From the NCBI GenBank assembly GCA_947579605.1, contig OX388329.1, positions 26,616,299 to 26,680,298 on the forward strand: a DNA stretch of 64,000 nt. Direction: 5' to 3'. The notes beneath the pieces are model-generated. The model had not been told where the DNA came from. It made no database searches and saw only the letters and a list, made by a program, of their open reading frames with translations. Made by a program: the position numbers and the translations under genes. Source of the stretch: Athripsodes cinereus. Its lineage: Eukaryota > Arthropoda > Insecta > Trichoptera > Leptoceridae. Positions 46,196-57,821 of this stretch are shown here, one piece after another. Position 1 is the stretch's first letter. Each line of letters begins with the position of its first letter.

Positions 46196-46248
46196 TGAAG
46201 TTTCACGAAAACCTACGATGGAAGATCTGTTCTTTACCGGGGACTTGG
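46196..46248 (-). repeat. SL1 SINE-like repeat, head fragment
   Basis: TTCACGAAAACCTACGATGG and CTGTTCTTTACCGGGGACTT correspond to the reverse complement of the SL1 head. Confidence 0.45.
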
Positions 46249-46440
46249 TATGTAATAAGTAATGATAATATGCAAATAGATAGGTAATACGAAAATACAC
46301 ACGAAGATACCTACATCATTATTATGGCGGTAATTTGAGCTTCAGTTATATAATATCTATACAAAATGTTCATGTACGTATCTACAGATAGGCACCATTG
46401 TCTTGCATAAGTAATAATGTAATATATTATCTAAATCATA
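46249..46440. other. Intronic, nothing recognised
   Basis: AT-rich, no feature. Confidence 0.4.
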
Positions 46441-46448
46441 GATACAGT

Positions 46449-46935
46449 TAGTGTTGTGGAATTCTCAAGAAATAATTTTTCGAGAAATTTACCGAGAAAT
46501 TTCTCGGTAAATTTTCGGAGAATTTTTTTTTATTCTTTATTTAACAGTATAATAATAATAAATACTTTATTCAATCAATCAATAACAATGTACAAATGTT
46601 GAGACAATTTATCACCGAGATGGCTACAATTAATTATGGAAACAAAAAAATGATAGGTACCTACATAGAAAAAAATGCTAATAACTGATGAAAAATCTTA
46701 ATGTTTGACACCCCACATGCCCATATTTGACTTAAAAAAATTGCAGATACGTACATGGAAAAAAGTGTTAATAACCTCTGATTTGGGTCTTGATCAGCCC
46801 CACAAATTTTTGGATCAATCAGGTTGGCTGCGAAGTGTACTGGGCGAAAGGTCATAATATCACTAAGAAAAATTATGGAGAGAAATTTCTCTTCCATCAG
46901 AGGAGAAATTCTCGGAAAAATTTCTCACATCACTA
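46449..46935 (-). mobile_element. hAT-like MITE (AGTGATGTGAGAA family) with 8-bp target duplication
   Basis: The ends are TAGTGTTGTGGAATTCTC and TCTCACATCACTA. It is flanked by GATACAGT (46441-46448) and GATACAAT (46936-46943), one mismatch, which supports hAT. It contains CGAAGTGTACTGGGCGAAAG and an inverted LINE 3' tail (AATAAATACTTTATTCAATC) at about 46555-46625. Confidence 0.75.
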
Positions 46936-46943
46936 GATACAAT

Positions 46944-47835
46944 ACAACTTCGATACTTGAATTAAACACAAAACTTGGTAGTACGAAGTAAGTCGAAGGA
47001 CTGGAGAACAATGATATATCGTGTAGCAAAAAGAATATCAGAACATAACACTGACAATTGATGACAGTGAAAAAAACAGCGGCTAGCCAGTCTGACTTCC
47101 TTCCTACATTATACCACCTGCGATGTGGATAAGATTTGTTAAGTGTAGAATTTCGGATAAATGGAGATCCCGAGACTTCTTGGGTATTGGGGGTGGATCT
47201 CCTTGAATGAGTTTGAAGAATAATAAGAATCACGTGATCCTTAAAAATATATTTGAATTTAATGATTTATATAGAATTGGTGATAAATAATAAATCAGGA
47301 TGTATCCATGTGAAGAAAAGATAGAAGTCTTAAAGTAACATTTAAGAATGGTATAAAAATGGTATAAAATAACATTTAAGTATTATCGAAGCATTCAGAT
47401 GTTCCCTCCCTAGAAAAAGAAAGACTCACTTTATATTGGATAAACGGCCTCATTGGAAACCCCTGGGGACTCCCGTTGTCTACCGGTCTTTGTCAAGCTG
47501 CACTGCTTTAAAAAAAATGGGTTCACACTTCTTGTGACTGGATGTCAAATGAATTAATATTTGTTACATCTACTTTAAAGTTACCGTAAACATAATTAAG
47601 TGAGTTCTGCTAAATTCGTTGTGTCGAGGTTTTCCTGTATACGAGCATATTACATACCTCAAGTCAAATCTCTTCGGTTATATTGCACGATATAATATTC
47701 CGATACATTGATGAATTATATTATGTATGACTTGGAATGTCATACACGATACGTGCTAACTAACTTTATACCTGGGTATGCTCAGGTAATTATCATTAAA
47801 ATGATAAAAATACAACGACAACAACAATTGCAGCT
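46944..47835. other. Intronic, nothing recognised
   Basis: Moderately GC-richer patches near 47090-47210 and 47445-47500 without a recognisable frame. Confidence 0.35.
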
Positions 47836-48106
47836 CTACAGCCCTAGGCAGGTTCTGGCCTCCGACAAAATTCTCTCCTGCCCATGGCAGCTGTACTCCA
47901 ATTCACACTCAGCGCTGCACAGTTTGCTACAACCCAGTACCTCCACTGAAACTTTGGTCTTCTTACTTGCCTTCGTCCGTCGGGGATTATATTCATAACA
48001 TCCTTTTTGCCGGTTCACTATACTCCATCCGCTGTAGGTGATCTGGCCACCGCAGTTAACCAATCTTGTGCATTTGTACTGCGGTAATGCTACCAGACAC
48101 CGTTCT
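47836..48106 (-). other. Cysteine-rich open stretch, possible terminal exon of unknown protein
   Basis: The minus-strand frame is open from about 48155 to a stop ending at 47836. It includes ERCLVALPQYKCTRLVNCGG, then QITYSGWSIVNRQKGCYEYN, a basic RRTKASKKTK and LGCSKLCSAECELEYSCHG ending RTCLGL. There are nine cysteines in about 90 codons. There is no in-frame ATG, but a possible acceptor (CCTATATCAG) precedes the codon before GAA-CGG-TGT at 48106. Base composition is clearly less AT-rich than the surroundings. I do not recognise the family. It may be a nested terminal exon of a secreted protein, a decayed transposon ORF, or chance. Confidence 0.3.
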
Positions 48107-48179
48107 CTGATATAGGTGCGTATAAACGTCGTTAATATTTGCAGAAATACTAGTTATTAACAACCTTAATTTTCAAAGG

Positions 48180-48345
48180 ATAGTCGCGGTGTAGGAAGGC
48201 GGCAGATGTCCTGGCTGAGAAATATCAGAATTCAGAAGGTGGAGGAGCTGTTCCGGCTGGCACAGGACAGAGAGGCCTACGCCAGGGTGATAGCCGACGT
48301 CGGAGGGACCTGACACGGCACTTTGAGAAGAAGAACAACCTTAAT
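48180..48345 (+). mobile_element. RTE-like LINE family 5, 3' end scrap
   Basis: The frame reads GRRQMSWLRNIRIQKVEELF then RLAQDREAYARVIADVGG, stop. It is followed by CACTTTGAGAAGAAGAAC. This is the terminal tail typical of RTE-type elements, with a GAAGAAGAA-like end. Confidence 0.65.
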
Positions 48346-48519
48346 AAGAAGAACGATGTGGTGAAAATTCTTCGAAAAGTGCACCTTGGTACAAATGATT
48401 GTCAATTTCATAAAACATTCCACGTTTTGATAAAGTATAATTAAAAACAATCAACTACATAAAACTAGGTATATCAGAACAATATGTACCTACATATAAA
48501 GCTGTCATCGGGGTTTATT

Positions 48520-48700
48520 AGATAGAGCCTTCGGCAAGTCGCTTGGTAGCTTAATAGGAAAAAGCACTCCTTGCGTAAAGGTAGGTATGCGGGTTCAAGT
48601 CCCGTCCGGGACACTATTGGTACCGAATAAGATGACGTTGTTTTTTCTAAGCCTTTTATGGTACTTTCGTGTGTTAAATTTACAAAAATAGGTACATATA
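48520..48700 (+). repeat. tRNA-derived SINE, family C
   Basis: CTTGGTAGCTTAATAGGAAA resembles an A-box region. GCGGGTTCAAGTCCCGTCCG is a strong B-box with T-arm-like pairing. It is followed by TATTGGTACCGAATAAGATG. The acceptor-stem pairing expected of a true tRNA gene is not evident, so SINE or tRNA pseudogene is preferred. Confidence 0.55.
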
Positions 48701-49201
48701 ACCTCAAAATCACTCAGTTTTGGGTGGAATGCCTAAATAATAATAAAAAAAGGAACATGTAAATACTTCGACAAAAATTGATGTGATGGTTTTCATTACA
48801 AATTTCAGACATGATGTCACAAAAATTATATTAATACACTTGCCAATATATTCATTTTCATTCATACAAAATTATATTACCTATATATTATTATTTTACT
48901 CTCTCGACACACACTCTACAGATGATAGTTCGTAAAGCTATAAAGTATAAAGCTTGCACATAATTTAATATTATGTGCATACGAAGTGAATCAAATATTA
49001 CCCATATAAGATCAAAAGCCGAGCTTTATCCGACTCTAGTTAGAGGAAGAACCAATTACGCAGTAGTTAAAAATATTGAATGCCGGTTTTTTAAATGTTC
49101 CGAATATCAAAGAGTATTGAAAGGAACGACTCTCGTTCGATTGCCTGAGCTATGTAACATTAGGCACTGATAGTTCTTATATAATAGTTCTTATATATAA
49201 G
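48701..49201. other. Intronic; one unassigned open stretch
   Basis: A 65-codon frame at 48973-49170 (ITHIRSKAELYPTLVRGRTN then FFKCSEYQRVLKG) is open but unassigned. It ends just before TAGTTCTTAT repeats that form the LINE target site. Confidence 0.3.
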
Positions 49202-49213
49202 ATAGTTCTTATA

Positions 49214-49816
49214 AATGGAGTGAGCATCAAACAAGTAAAAGAATTCGTGTACTTGGGCAGCAGAATAAACCAGGATGGACCCTCCAAATCGGAAATTGTG
49301 AGCAGAATAAACCAGGCAAGGATTGCCTTCAACAAAAAATGTAAGATATTGGAATCTCCAAATATTGATTTAAGCGTAAGGAAGAACCTAACTAAAGCCT
49401 TTGTGTGGAGCATTCTGCTTAATGATTGTGAGACATGGACAATCAGCAAGAGTGAAAGCGGACGGTTGGCGGCCTTTGAGATGTGGTGCTACAGGTACAG
49501 ACGCATGCTGAAAATCCATTGGTCGGAACACGTCGAAAACGAAGAAGTGTTAACCAGGGTAGGCGAAAAAAGGCAACTTCTTAAGAGAATCAGCCAACAA
49601 CGAGCTAACTGGATTGGCCACAACATCAGACACCCAGGACTACTCATCGCCATCGCGGAGGGTAAGACCGAGGGCACAAATGGCAGAGACCGACCAAGAG
49701 ATGCGTATGAACTGTGGTTCATACGTAGAGCTGAAAAGACTGGCTGAGAATAGGGAGGAATGGAGAAGAAAATCCAAACTCGTTGCAGACCAATCCAATG
49801 GATTGTAACTTATTAT
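49214..49816 (+). mobile_element. RTE-like LINE family 1 insertion with 12-bp target duplication
   Basis: 5'-truncated reverse-transcriptase tail beginning NGVSIKQVKEFVYLGSRINQ, with AFVWSILLNDCETWTISKSE, FEMWCYRYRRMLKIHW and RANWIGHNIRHPGLL, ending CCAATCCAATGGATTGTAAC. It is flanked by ATAGTTCTTATA at 49202-49213 and 49817-49828. Relative to the 16479 copy it lacks the internal 45-base duplication. It has an inserted Tyr-Arg in WCYRYRRML, and a deletion plus frameshift near 49700. Confidence 0.88.
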
Positions 49817-49828
49817 ATAGTTCTTATA

Positions 49829-50044
49829 TGGGTGACAATTTTATTATAAAAATCCTAATCGTGGGAGATATCTTATTGGTATGAATGAAATGAACGAATT
49901 TCTTATTTCCCTCCTTTGCAATGCATCAATATTAGACAATAACAAAGATCACAATATCACACATTATCATGGACATCGCATTTGTTTTTTTTAGCTTTAT
50001 TTTATTATCACACCTAATATCATTAAAGTATAGTTTTCGTATTA
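49829..50044. other. Intronic, nothing recognised
   Basis: Short AT-rich spacer. Confidence 0.4.
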
Positions 50045-50500
50045 TATACTTATGTACCTATACCCTCACCCCGTGTCCCAGGAGGAGTAGGCAGAAAGAA
50101 CGGAACGCCATATAGATCTTTCCCCACAAACTTCTTTAGCTTCATCTACATTCATCCAGTTTTTCAAACATGCACGCTGATTTCTCGTACTCAACATCCG
50201 GCCGTCCTTTAGATTTTGATCCACGTGATCAAGCCACGTGGTTCTTGGCCGTCCGAGCTTCATCACACCTCCTCTTTCAGATAAATACACCCTCTTCCTC
50301 ATTCTTTCATATTGAATTCGCTCAACATGTCCAAACCACCGTAACTTATTTACGCACATTCTGTCCACAACCACTCTTCTCGCATACGCTCATTCTCCTG
50401 ATATCCTCATTCTTCACTCTATCCCTCAACGTTTTACCAACCATGCTTCTCAGTAAAAGCATCTCCACGGCATTTATTCCACTCTCGTTCGTCTTCAACC
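50045..50500 (-). mobile_element. RTE-like LINE family 2, minus-strand copy
   Basis: On the minus strand: SMVGKTLRDRVKNEDIRR-like codons, VVDRMCVNKLRWFGHVERIQ, RPRTTWLDHVDQNLKDGRML and NVDEAKEVCGERSIWRSVLS. It ends GGGACACGGGGTGAGGGTAT. A frameshift lies near the start. It is the only family 2 copy on this strand. Confidence 0.82.
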
Positions 50501-50764
50501 ATGTCCAAATTTCTACTTGCATACATTATTATATTATAAAATATTTAATAAGAAAATTAGTTTAAATATATTATATTTTTAACTAGGGCCTATTTCGAAT
50601 AAAAATCTTAGACGTGCCACTGTTCAACTGTGATTTTAATAACATGAATATTTTCAACTAATGCAATATCGACGCTCCACTTCGATCTTACATACTTCCA
50701 GGTATTGATATTATTGTTAGTAATAATGTATTTTATATATCATTACTTGTATGTATTATTGTAC
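50501..50764. other. Intronic, nothing recognised
   Basis: AT-rich. Confidence 0.4.
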
Positions 50765-50835
50765 TTTGAGTTGGTCGGTAGCCTGGAGTCTCGGCCTTGT
50801 GAACATGAGGTGCGTGGATAGATCCCAGGCAAACG
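50765..50835 (+). repeat. tRNA-derived SINE family B, head only
   Basis: GTTGGTCGGTAGCCTGGAGT and GGATAGATCCCAGGC correspond to A-box and B-box regions of the 17581 copy, with a small internal deletion. Confidence 0.6.
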
Positions 50836-53800
50836 TGTTTTATTTATCGTATCGAAACCCAGAAAAACATTTTTCAATAGTTCCTAAATTCTGTAGGTTA
50901 AAGATTACTATTAGATTTGAACAAATTGTGCAACAACTTCTTCAGAATATGAAAATGAAAAATGCATTATGCAAGGATATTAATTGTACATTTTGACCTC
51001 GTTGGCATTTCATTTTCAATGAAAACAGATGTCACTCGATAAGCTCTTGATGAATAAGTACTTCAATATTAAAATAACACATTGAGATTGAAGATTGGCT
51101 TAAAGGAATAGTTACAATCTCTTTCCTAAGAACATAAACCTTGTTCTACTCTTTTCTTGTGAGTCCTTGAAAGCATTTCAACATTTAATCTATTGAAGAA
51201 ATATTATAATTTTAATAATAATGTACCTACCTTCCTATAAATAAATATATAATATGCATTACATATTTCTATTTTTATAATTATTGATTTAAATTCAATA
51301 TTCAACAAGGGAAGGATTCGTTGATATATGACATGAATTTAAATTAAGTAAAATAACAATACGGTTTTTTTTCATAGTCTAAAATAATTGCACACAATTT
51401 TAAACTCTAGGACAGACAAATAAATCTAAATAATATAATGTAATAATACAAGTAAAATACGTAGATAACGACTTTGATGAATGTTGATTATTCAAATAAA
51501 TGATAATGAGTGATGAAAAAATGCAAAACTTCGCAGTTGTTACTAAGCAAGCGGCAAAAGATATCATACATATAAAAACACCAAAAATACAGGAAGTCAA
51601 AAATACCAAAAAGGTCATGTGATTTTAATGGGAAGCATATTTATTATGGCAAGCGAACTGATGAAGTGTCGACAGATTTGATTATAAAAAGAACTTCAAC
51701 GCGATACTCATTTATTTATTTTGCTGGACAAATAATAATCATTATGCCGGTCAAATAATAATTTTGCCGGTCGATTAAATTTAGAGTTTTACAATATCAT
51801 ATTACCTATTTGCAATAGAAATATAATATTCTTGCTGGGCATAAGTAGAATATCAACATGATATATTTGTCGGCAAAATACATTTTCCTGCTGAACATAA
51901 CATCAATATTAAATATGCCGATCGTTTAATATTAATTGATAGCCGACATGGATGTATGTAGGTAGGGGATGGAACGTTTATAGTAATTTGTATGAATGAC
52001 AGCGAAGCCAAAAAGTGAGGAAGGGAAATCGACGGTGGCCATTTTGTAGGAAATACTTTATTTAACATTTGTATGGGCAATGTATGGAAATTATTCACAG
52101 TATCAGAAAACATTATATTTACTTCTTAAAATAATTACAATGCCACATAACTTAATGTTTTCATATACTTGATGAAATAGGGAATAGGATGAGTAAATAA
52201 AATTGAGTATTTCATTTCAAAATCATTATTTATTTTTAAACTTTGTTTTCATATACACACAATATGGAGAGAATGAATGACAATTGAAGGATATATCTAA
52301 ATGAATAATATAAAACACACGAACTTGCAAATGAGCGGGAAACTCAGGATATTTCGTAAGAATGACGTTTTTCTCCAACCTCGCAGAAAAACGAGATGTT
52401 TTTGAACACAAAACACTACGTTTACTTGGTGTCAAATATTGGATAATGTCCAGTTTCTCCTTTCTGGATCCTTTGGAAAACTACAAAAAATGATTTTGTT
52501 TATAAACATGCGATAATATCATTAACCTGATCAGATTTGTATGCATGAAACATTTCATTCTAACGGGTAAACAAACCAAACATCAGATTGTAGGTTCTTT
52601 GTATTGTCAGATGACAGAATGGAAAACAAGTTACGTGTGTAGATATAGGAGAATAAGGACAGATAATTATATAGAACGTTTATAACATTATTATGATCAT
52701 TTATAAGTATACGAATTATAATATAAACGACTTTAAAATCGCAATATATTAAGATTAAAACTACAATACAAAACAACTTACCGAAAATATGACAATCCTG
52801 TTTCCTGCGAAAGTTGGATTGGATTTATAACCACAACCATTTATAGCGCACATCACCATGTTAATCATAAGATGATTCCTATTCTTCTAGATATAAAAAC
52901 AAAAACCGATATGAAAAATTCAACTGATGTGCCAAAACTTAAAACATTTTTAAAACAACTAAACATACAAATACAAGGGTTGGTTCATGGGAGCATAAAT
53001 GTCACTCGGCGTCGTTTGACCTGAACGACCATGAAGTTGCAGTGAGTGGTGAATGTAATCCGGATAATCGTGAATAACTTAGAGCGTTTTATGACCCAAT
53101 GTTATCGTAATGGCGCCATTATTTTTTACGTCTTTTTATTATTTTTTTTATTGCTTTTATAACTTAAAAAAATTTTTTTTTTTGGATTTACTTTTTGTTA
53201 TAATTTCTTAAATTCGCCGACGTGTAAAAGACGTAAATTATGAATATATTTAAATAATTAATATTTTTATTATTATTTGACTGGCGCCTTTTTATAGTAG
53301 CATTCAAGTACTTTTGTGTTTCTTTTAAATGATAAAAATATTTTTGTCTCTAACGAAGGAATAAATTATTTTAATAGGTATCTTTAAAATTAACAGTTAA
53401 AGTAATAACTACTTGATTAGTGTATAACTAATTGCTTTATACTTTTTTTTTAAATTATTCCATTATCTAACTTTCTGAGCTTGTATACTTCCCAAATACT
53501 TGTTACAAGTTTATATCCTAAATTTATCCAAACGAATTCACTGAATCAGCGTCAGAAATTATAAATGACAATTACGCAGAAATCGAGTATATTTTCTGAG
53601 ACTATAATTCTTATTTTGTTACACATTTTGAAAACATAGTAACATACAGTACATGAACACTATGAATGCGTACTGGCATTGTATAGGTACTTTCAAAATA
53701 TGCGTCGTCGACTGATCACTCGGTGACTGTCTGAACGCAGCCCAAATGCGACGCACCGGACAAAATTTATTTCTTACAAAATGGTCGTCATTCCCCTCCC

Positions 53801-53938
53801 CGCGCAGCTACAAAATGTTTACCAAAGTGTCTGTCCATTACTCTATTTAGGTCCATGATAGCCGAAAACAAAATACTTTATCTATGGATCGATGGTAAAA
53901 CACAAACTATGCTCTATGATATCAGGAAACTATAAATC
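50836..53938. other. Intronic, nothing firmly recognised
   Basis: About 3 kb of AT-rich sequence. Around 51720-51920 the words CCGGTC/GCCGATC with AATATT recur irregularly. Around 53700-53830 it is GC-richer. No coding region or clean repeat found. Confidence 0.35.
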
Positions 53939-54555
53939 TCATACACTTTATAATCTCCTAATAAAAGAGACCTCATTTTCTACCAACAGATGATTTTATT
54001 AGTGCTGCTTGCTGTTCCTTCAATTTTTTTTTATTATTTCACCTCATACACTTTATAATCTCCTAATATCACAGGTCAAAATATGAACCCCCTCTCAGTG
54101 AGGAGCCCTCCCGATTTCCCACCATCAGGCGATGTTATTATTGTGCATGCTGTCTCTTAATTTATTTTGTTATTCTACCTAATACACTTTATAATCTCCT
54201 AATAGAGGAGCCCTCATTTTCTACCAATAGATGATTTTATTAGTGCTGCTTGTGCTGTTCCTTAAATTCTTTTTATTATTCCATCTCATACACTTTATAA
54301 TCTCCTAATAGAGGAGCTCTCATTCCTCACTATTTTTTACACACGTTTTTAGAGATGCTTTTTGTCCATCTTCGAATTTTTATTATTCCATCTCATGCAC
54401 TTTATAATCTTCTTATATCACGAATAATGAACCCCTCCATTGACGAGCCCTCCCCATTTCCCACCCTCAGACGAAGTTATTTAATAGTGCACGCTGTCCA
54501 TTTTCGATTTTTTTATTATTACATCTCATTCACTTTATATCTCCTAATATAAGCT
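53939..54555 (+). repeat. Minisatellite array (CTCCTAATA family), six irregular units
   Basis: Units start with ATACACTTTATAATCTCCTA near 53939, 54044, 54181, 54288, 54394 and 54524. Spacing is about 105-140 bases because two unit types alternate. Long units include GAGGAGCCCTC and CCCACCATCAG. Confidence 0.75.
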
Positions 54556-55331
54556 CGTGTGACCCGTCAATGAAGTGCCTTTATCGGAAATCGCAGTTCA
54601 CAACACGGCCCCCTCTTCCTACCACACGAAATTCAGAGAAATTTATCGATATCGCATTGCTATTTTTGGTATTAGTATTACATAAATATAAGGCGTTGGA
54701 ATTAGAGGATTCGATCTTCTTCTTCCTGGCACTGTCCCAACTTATTGCCGCTGAAGGCTGTTGGGGTCGGCTCTTCTCGTTCTGAGGTTGTACACTCTTC
54801 TGTTTCCTATATCATCTTCATCCAGGCCATTTCTCCGCAGGATTCTATTGAATTAGAGGATTCGATCCCAGCCCTTTTTTCTCATCCCGGGATTTCGGGA
54901 TTATCAACAGTTAATCCCGAATTTGTAGTGCTAATGAAAAGTGGTACAAAAAAGTAATTAACCATGTCAAAATCAGTTTTTAATTTATCTTTTGGCAATG
55001 TATTAAAGTTTTAAATTATTTTTCGTTTTTTGGACCATCAGTGACTATTGCCACAATATCGGTATCTAGTGAGATATCGAACTCAGAAAGGTGCTCTGTT
55101 TTAAGATACGAACACAAGTTTCGGTTGTCAGTGATTCATTAATGCGATTGTGTCCCAAATTCCTGACAAATTTAAAAATGATACTAATCCCGTATTCGTT
55201 AAATTTAATCCCGAAAATTTCAGGACTAAGTACGATCGGGATTCACTAGTTGGAATATAATTTTTTTGATTTTCATAAGACTCAGCTTTAAAAACCCTCT
55301 TTGTACTGTTACCATTGTATGCACGATGTCT
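54556..55331. other. Intronic; possible LINE 3' scrap
   Basis: GATCTTCTTCTTCCTGGCACTGT at about 54711-54733 may be the inverted 3' end of a GAAGAAG-tailed LINE. The stretch 54850-55250 has several CCCGGGATT/AATCCCGAA words and no gene. Confidence 0.3.
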
Positions 55332-55508
55332 TATTTTTTTTTTAAAAAGATATATCTGAGTTTTTGTTATAAAACCAAACCTTATACACCTTTCACACTA
55401 AGCTAAAAGCTTGTGCCGTGAAAGGGGAGTTTGCCGGCACCTGGGATCGAACCACGGACCCCTTGTTCCGGAGGCCGAGACTCTACCTCCAGGCTACCGA
55501 CGAACTCA
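55332..55508 (-). repeat. tRNA-derived SINE family B, full-length minus copy
   Basis: Reverse complement of the 17581 SINE, with a better-preserved head (GTCGGTAGCCTGGAGGTAGA) and GTGGTTCGATCCCAGGTGCC. Its poly(A) is seen as a T run at about 55334-55344. Confidence 0.8.
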
Positions 55509-55860
55509 TATACTTTATCTCATATACTTTATGTTGTCCCGATAACACAGGAAAATTATAGACAACGGTCTTTGTTTTAAAAGATATCGTACGGCATTGT
55601 GTTTTTTATCTCATATACTGTATGTTCTCCTAATAACACAGGACAATTATTGACAACGGTTTTTGTTTTAAAAGATAGGACATTGTGTTTTTTATCTCAT
55701 ATACTTTATATTCTCCTAATAACACAGGACAATTATTGACTACGGTTTTTGTTTCAAAAGATAGGACATTATGTTTTTTTATCTCATATACTTCATGTTT
55801 TCCTAACAACACAGGAAATTTATTGAAAACGGTCTTTCTTTTTTTTATCAATGTAGTGAT
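55504..55860 (+). repeat. Minisatellite array, about 88-bp units
   Basis: Units begin CTCATATACTTTAT and contain CTCCTAATAACACAGGACAA and ACGGTTTTTGTTTTAAAAGA. Four units lie at about 55519, 55603, 55694 and 55781. They abut the TIR element copy 2 directly. One more unit lies on the other side at about 57630-57690. Confidence 0.75.
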
Positions 55861-55874
55861 TTTAAAAGATTTAT

Positions 55875-57595
55875 ATCGCCCAAAACCAAAATCGTTGCTT
55901 ATTGTAAAAATAACCGATGGTTCCTCACTTTCATATTAAATTAAAAAATATACGAATATCATTGCGAAAAAACTTATGGTTTAATCTCAATTTGCATATA
56001 TTTTTGATTATTTTATTTGGAGATATTAATTTTTCATTACTTTATAACTATTAAATTTTATTTTTAAAAATATCCTTCATTCTGCGCTCCATACAAATTT
56101 GACATTGTTCCTCAACACTTTGATAGCTTTTTTAAGCAAAATGTAAAAATGCCATTATATTTCAACGAAAAAAATGTCTAGTTTAATAAAACTATAGTTA
56201 ATTTCGTTATTTTTCTATTTATTACACTTTTTATTACCACCAAAATAAAAAAAAGCAAAAATATCTGCGTGTTCCTGCGTTATGCACGATTGTGCATAAC
56301 GATATTTTATATAAAATTCTTTTTCTATTTTGCATAAAACGATATTTTTTTTTGTTTTAAGTATGCTGTCAACTTTTATTTCTTCATTTAAATACATATA
56401 AATATCATTCAAGTGGAAAAAAGACCGCAAAAGCTTATTATATTAGAGGTAGTATAATTAAGACATTTCTTTTTGTATCAAAAAAGGTACATTTCTGGCA
56501 AGGAAAATGAGTATATCGCTAAAATAATATATTTAACACTAAGATAATACTCCCAACTTGTATTTAATTATAAAAAACACTAAGAAATTGCGCGAAGTTT
56601 CAAGTAAAAAACAAATTCACATTATAAATCCCGTGTTTTTTGTTATGCACATAAGGATTTTGTATGTAAAGGACAGTTCACATTGTGGACCGCGGAATTA
56701 CAACGGTGATAGATATAAATACCACATAATGCATGCTTTTTATTTGAAAAATAAGTTATTTTATTCATAATATATTATATTTTATTCATATTCCTATATA
56801 ATATAATATTTTTTTGCCATAGCTGAAATACATCATATGTAAACTTATCTATATAATAAGTATACTATGGTGATATACCATTGTGGTCTGAACTAAAGTC
56901 TAGTTTGAGAGATCTACAGGAGTCTGATATATAAAAATGTTAATTTACAATAAGGTGACACTGGCACTTGTCTTATTTTTATTCCCTAAATTTTAAATCC
57001 GAGCTATAAAAGTTCAATATCTTCAGTAATTTGCGCAAGGTTCCCATATGTACGGGGGCCCCGGCGGTTGTTCTATTTCTCTGTCTAAAAACAGTTAATT
57101 TATTTCTGTGTTAATATAAATATTCTCATAGAATCATTTACTTCATCATTAATTTCTAACTACCTGTGCAGGTACATTGAAAACTTGAATCAAAATTTGG
57201 ACGAGATGTGAAATTATCGCATTGCCGTGATGTCGATAATTTAGTCATTATTTTCCATATAGGTATACCCACCTATTTTGTTTTATGAGAATTTTTATGC
57301 CTGCGGAAGTCTTAGAAGGGTTTTATTTATTATTATTCGTTCACGGCTCGAGTCTTTTACATGTAGAAGATTTACATACATAATTTATATAAGGTAAGTA
57401 TATGTATAATGGATTAAGACACAGCAAGTTATATTAAAAGTCACCAAAAAAGTAAAAAAATAACAATGAAATTGTCTCAGCAATAATAATTATTGATATT
57501 AAGAAAAAACATACTGAGCATGTAAACTGCGCTTTATAAATCTTGTGCATAACGACGTGTCTATGGTTTATAAGCAAAGATTTTGGTTTTAGGCG
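55875..57595 (-). mobile_element. 1.75-kb TIR element, copy 2 (inverted)
   Basis: Reverse-orientation, nearly identical copy of 25781-27527. It begins ATCGCCCAAAACCAAAATCG and ends GATTTTGGTTTTAGGCG. It keeps the 71-codon frame (56215-56430 minus). Minisatellite units of the same family flank both copies. Confidence 0.72.
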
Positions 57596-57821
57596 TTAAA
57601 TCATTAATGATAAGAACAGTGTGTGTGTTTTTTTATCTGATACACTTAATGTTCTCCTAATAACATTGACAACGGTGACTCATTTTCTTATTATATCCAT
57701 GACGAGGATACCTCGTCGATATTGAGATGCAAGATTTTGCTACAAACCAAATGCTTGAAACCAAAGAGAGGTATTTCATACGTCAAAAAGTTGAAAGCAA
57801 GCACTAAAAACAATTATAATA

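Noticed and set aside
48520..48615. Functional tRNA gene
   Set aside because: A and B boxes are present, but acceptor-stem pairing and a clear anticodon arm were not found. The body continues as a SINE.
56215..56430. 71-codon conserved ORF as a functional gene
   Set aside because: Conserved only because the two element copies are nearly identical throughout, including noncoding parts. No family recognised.
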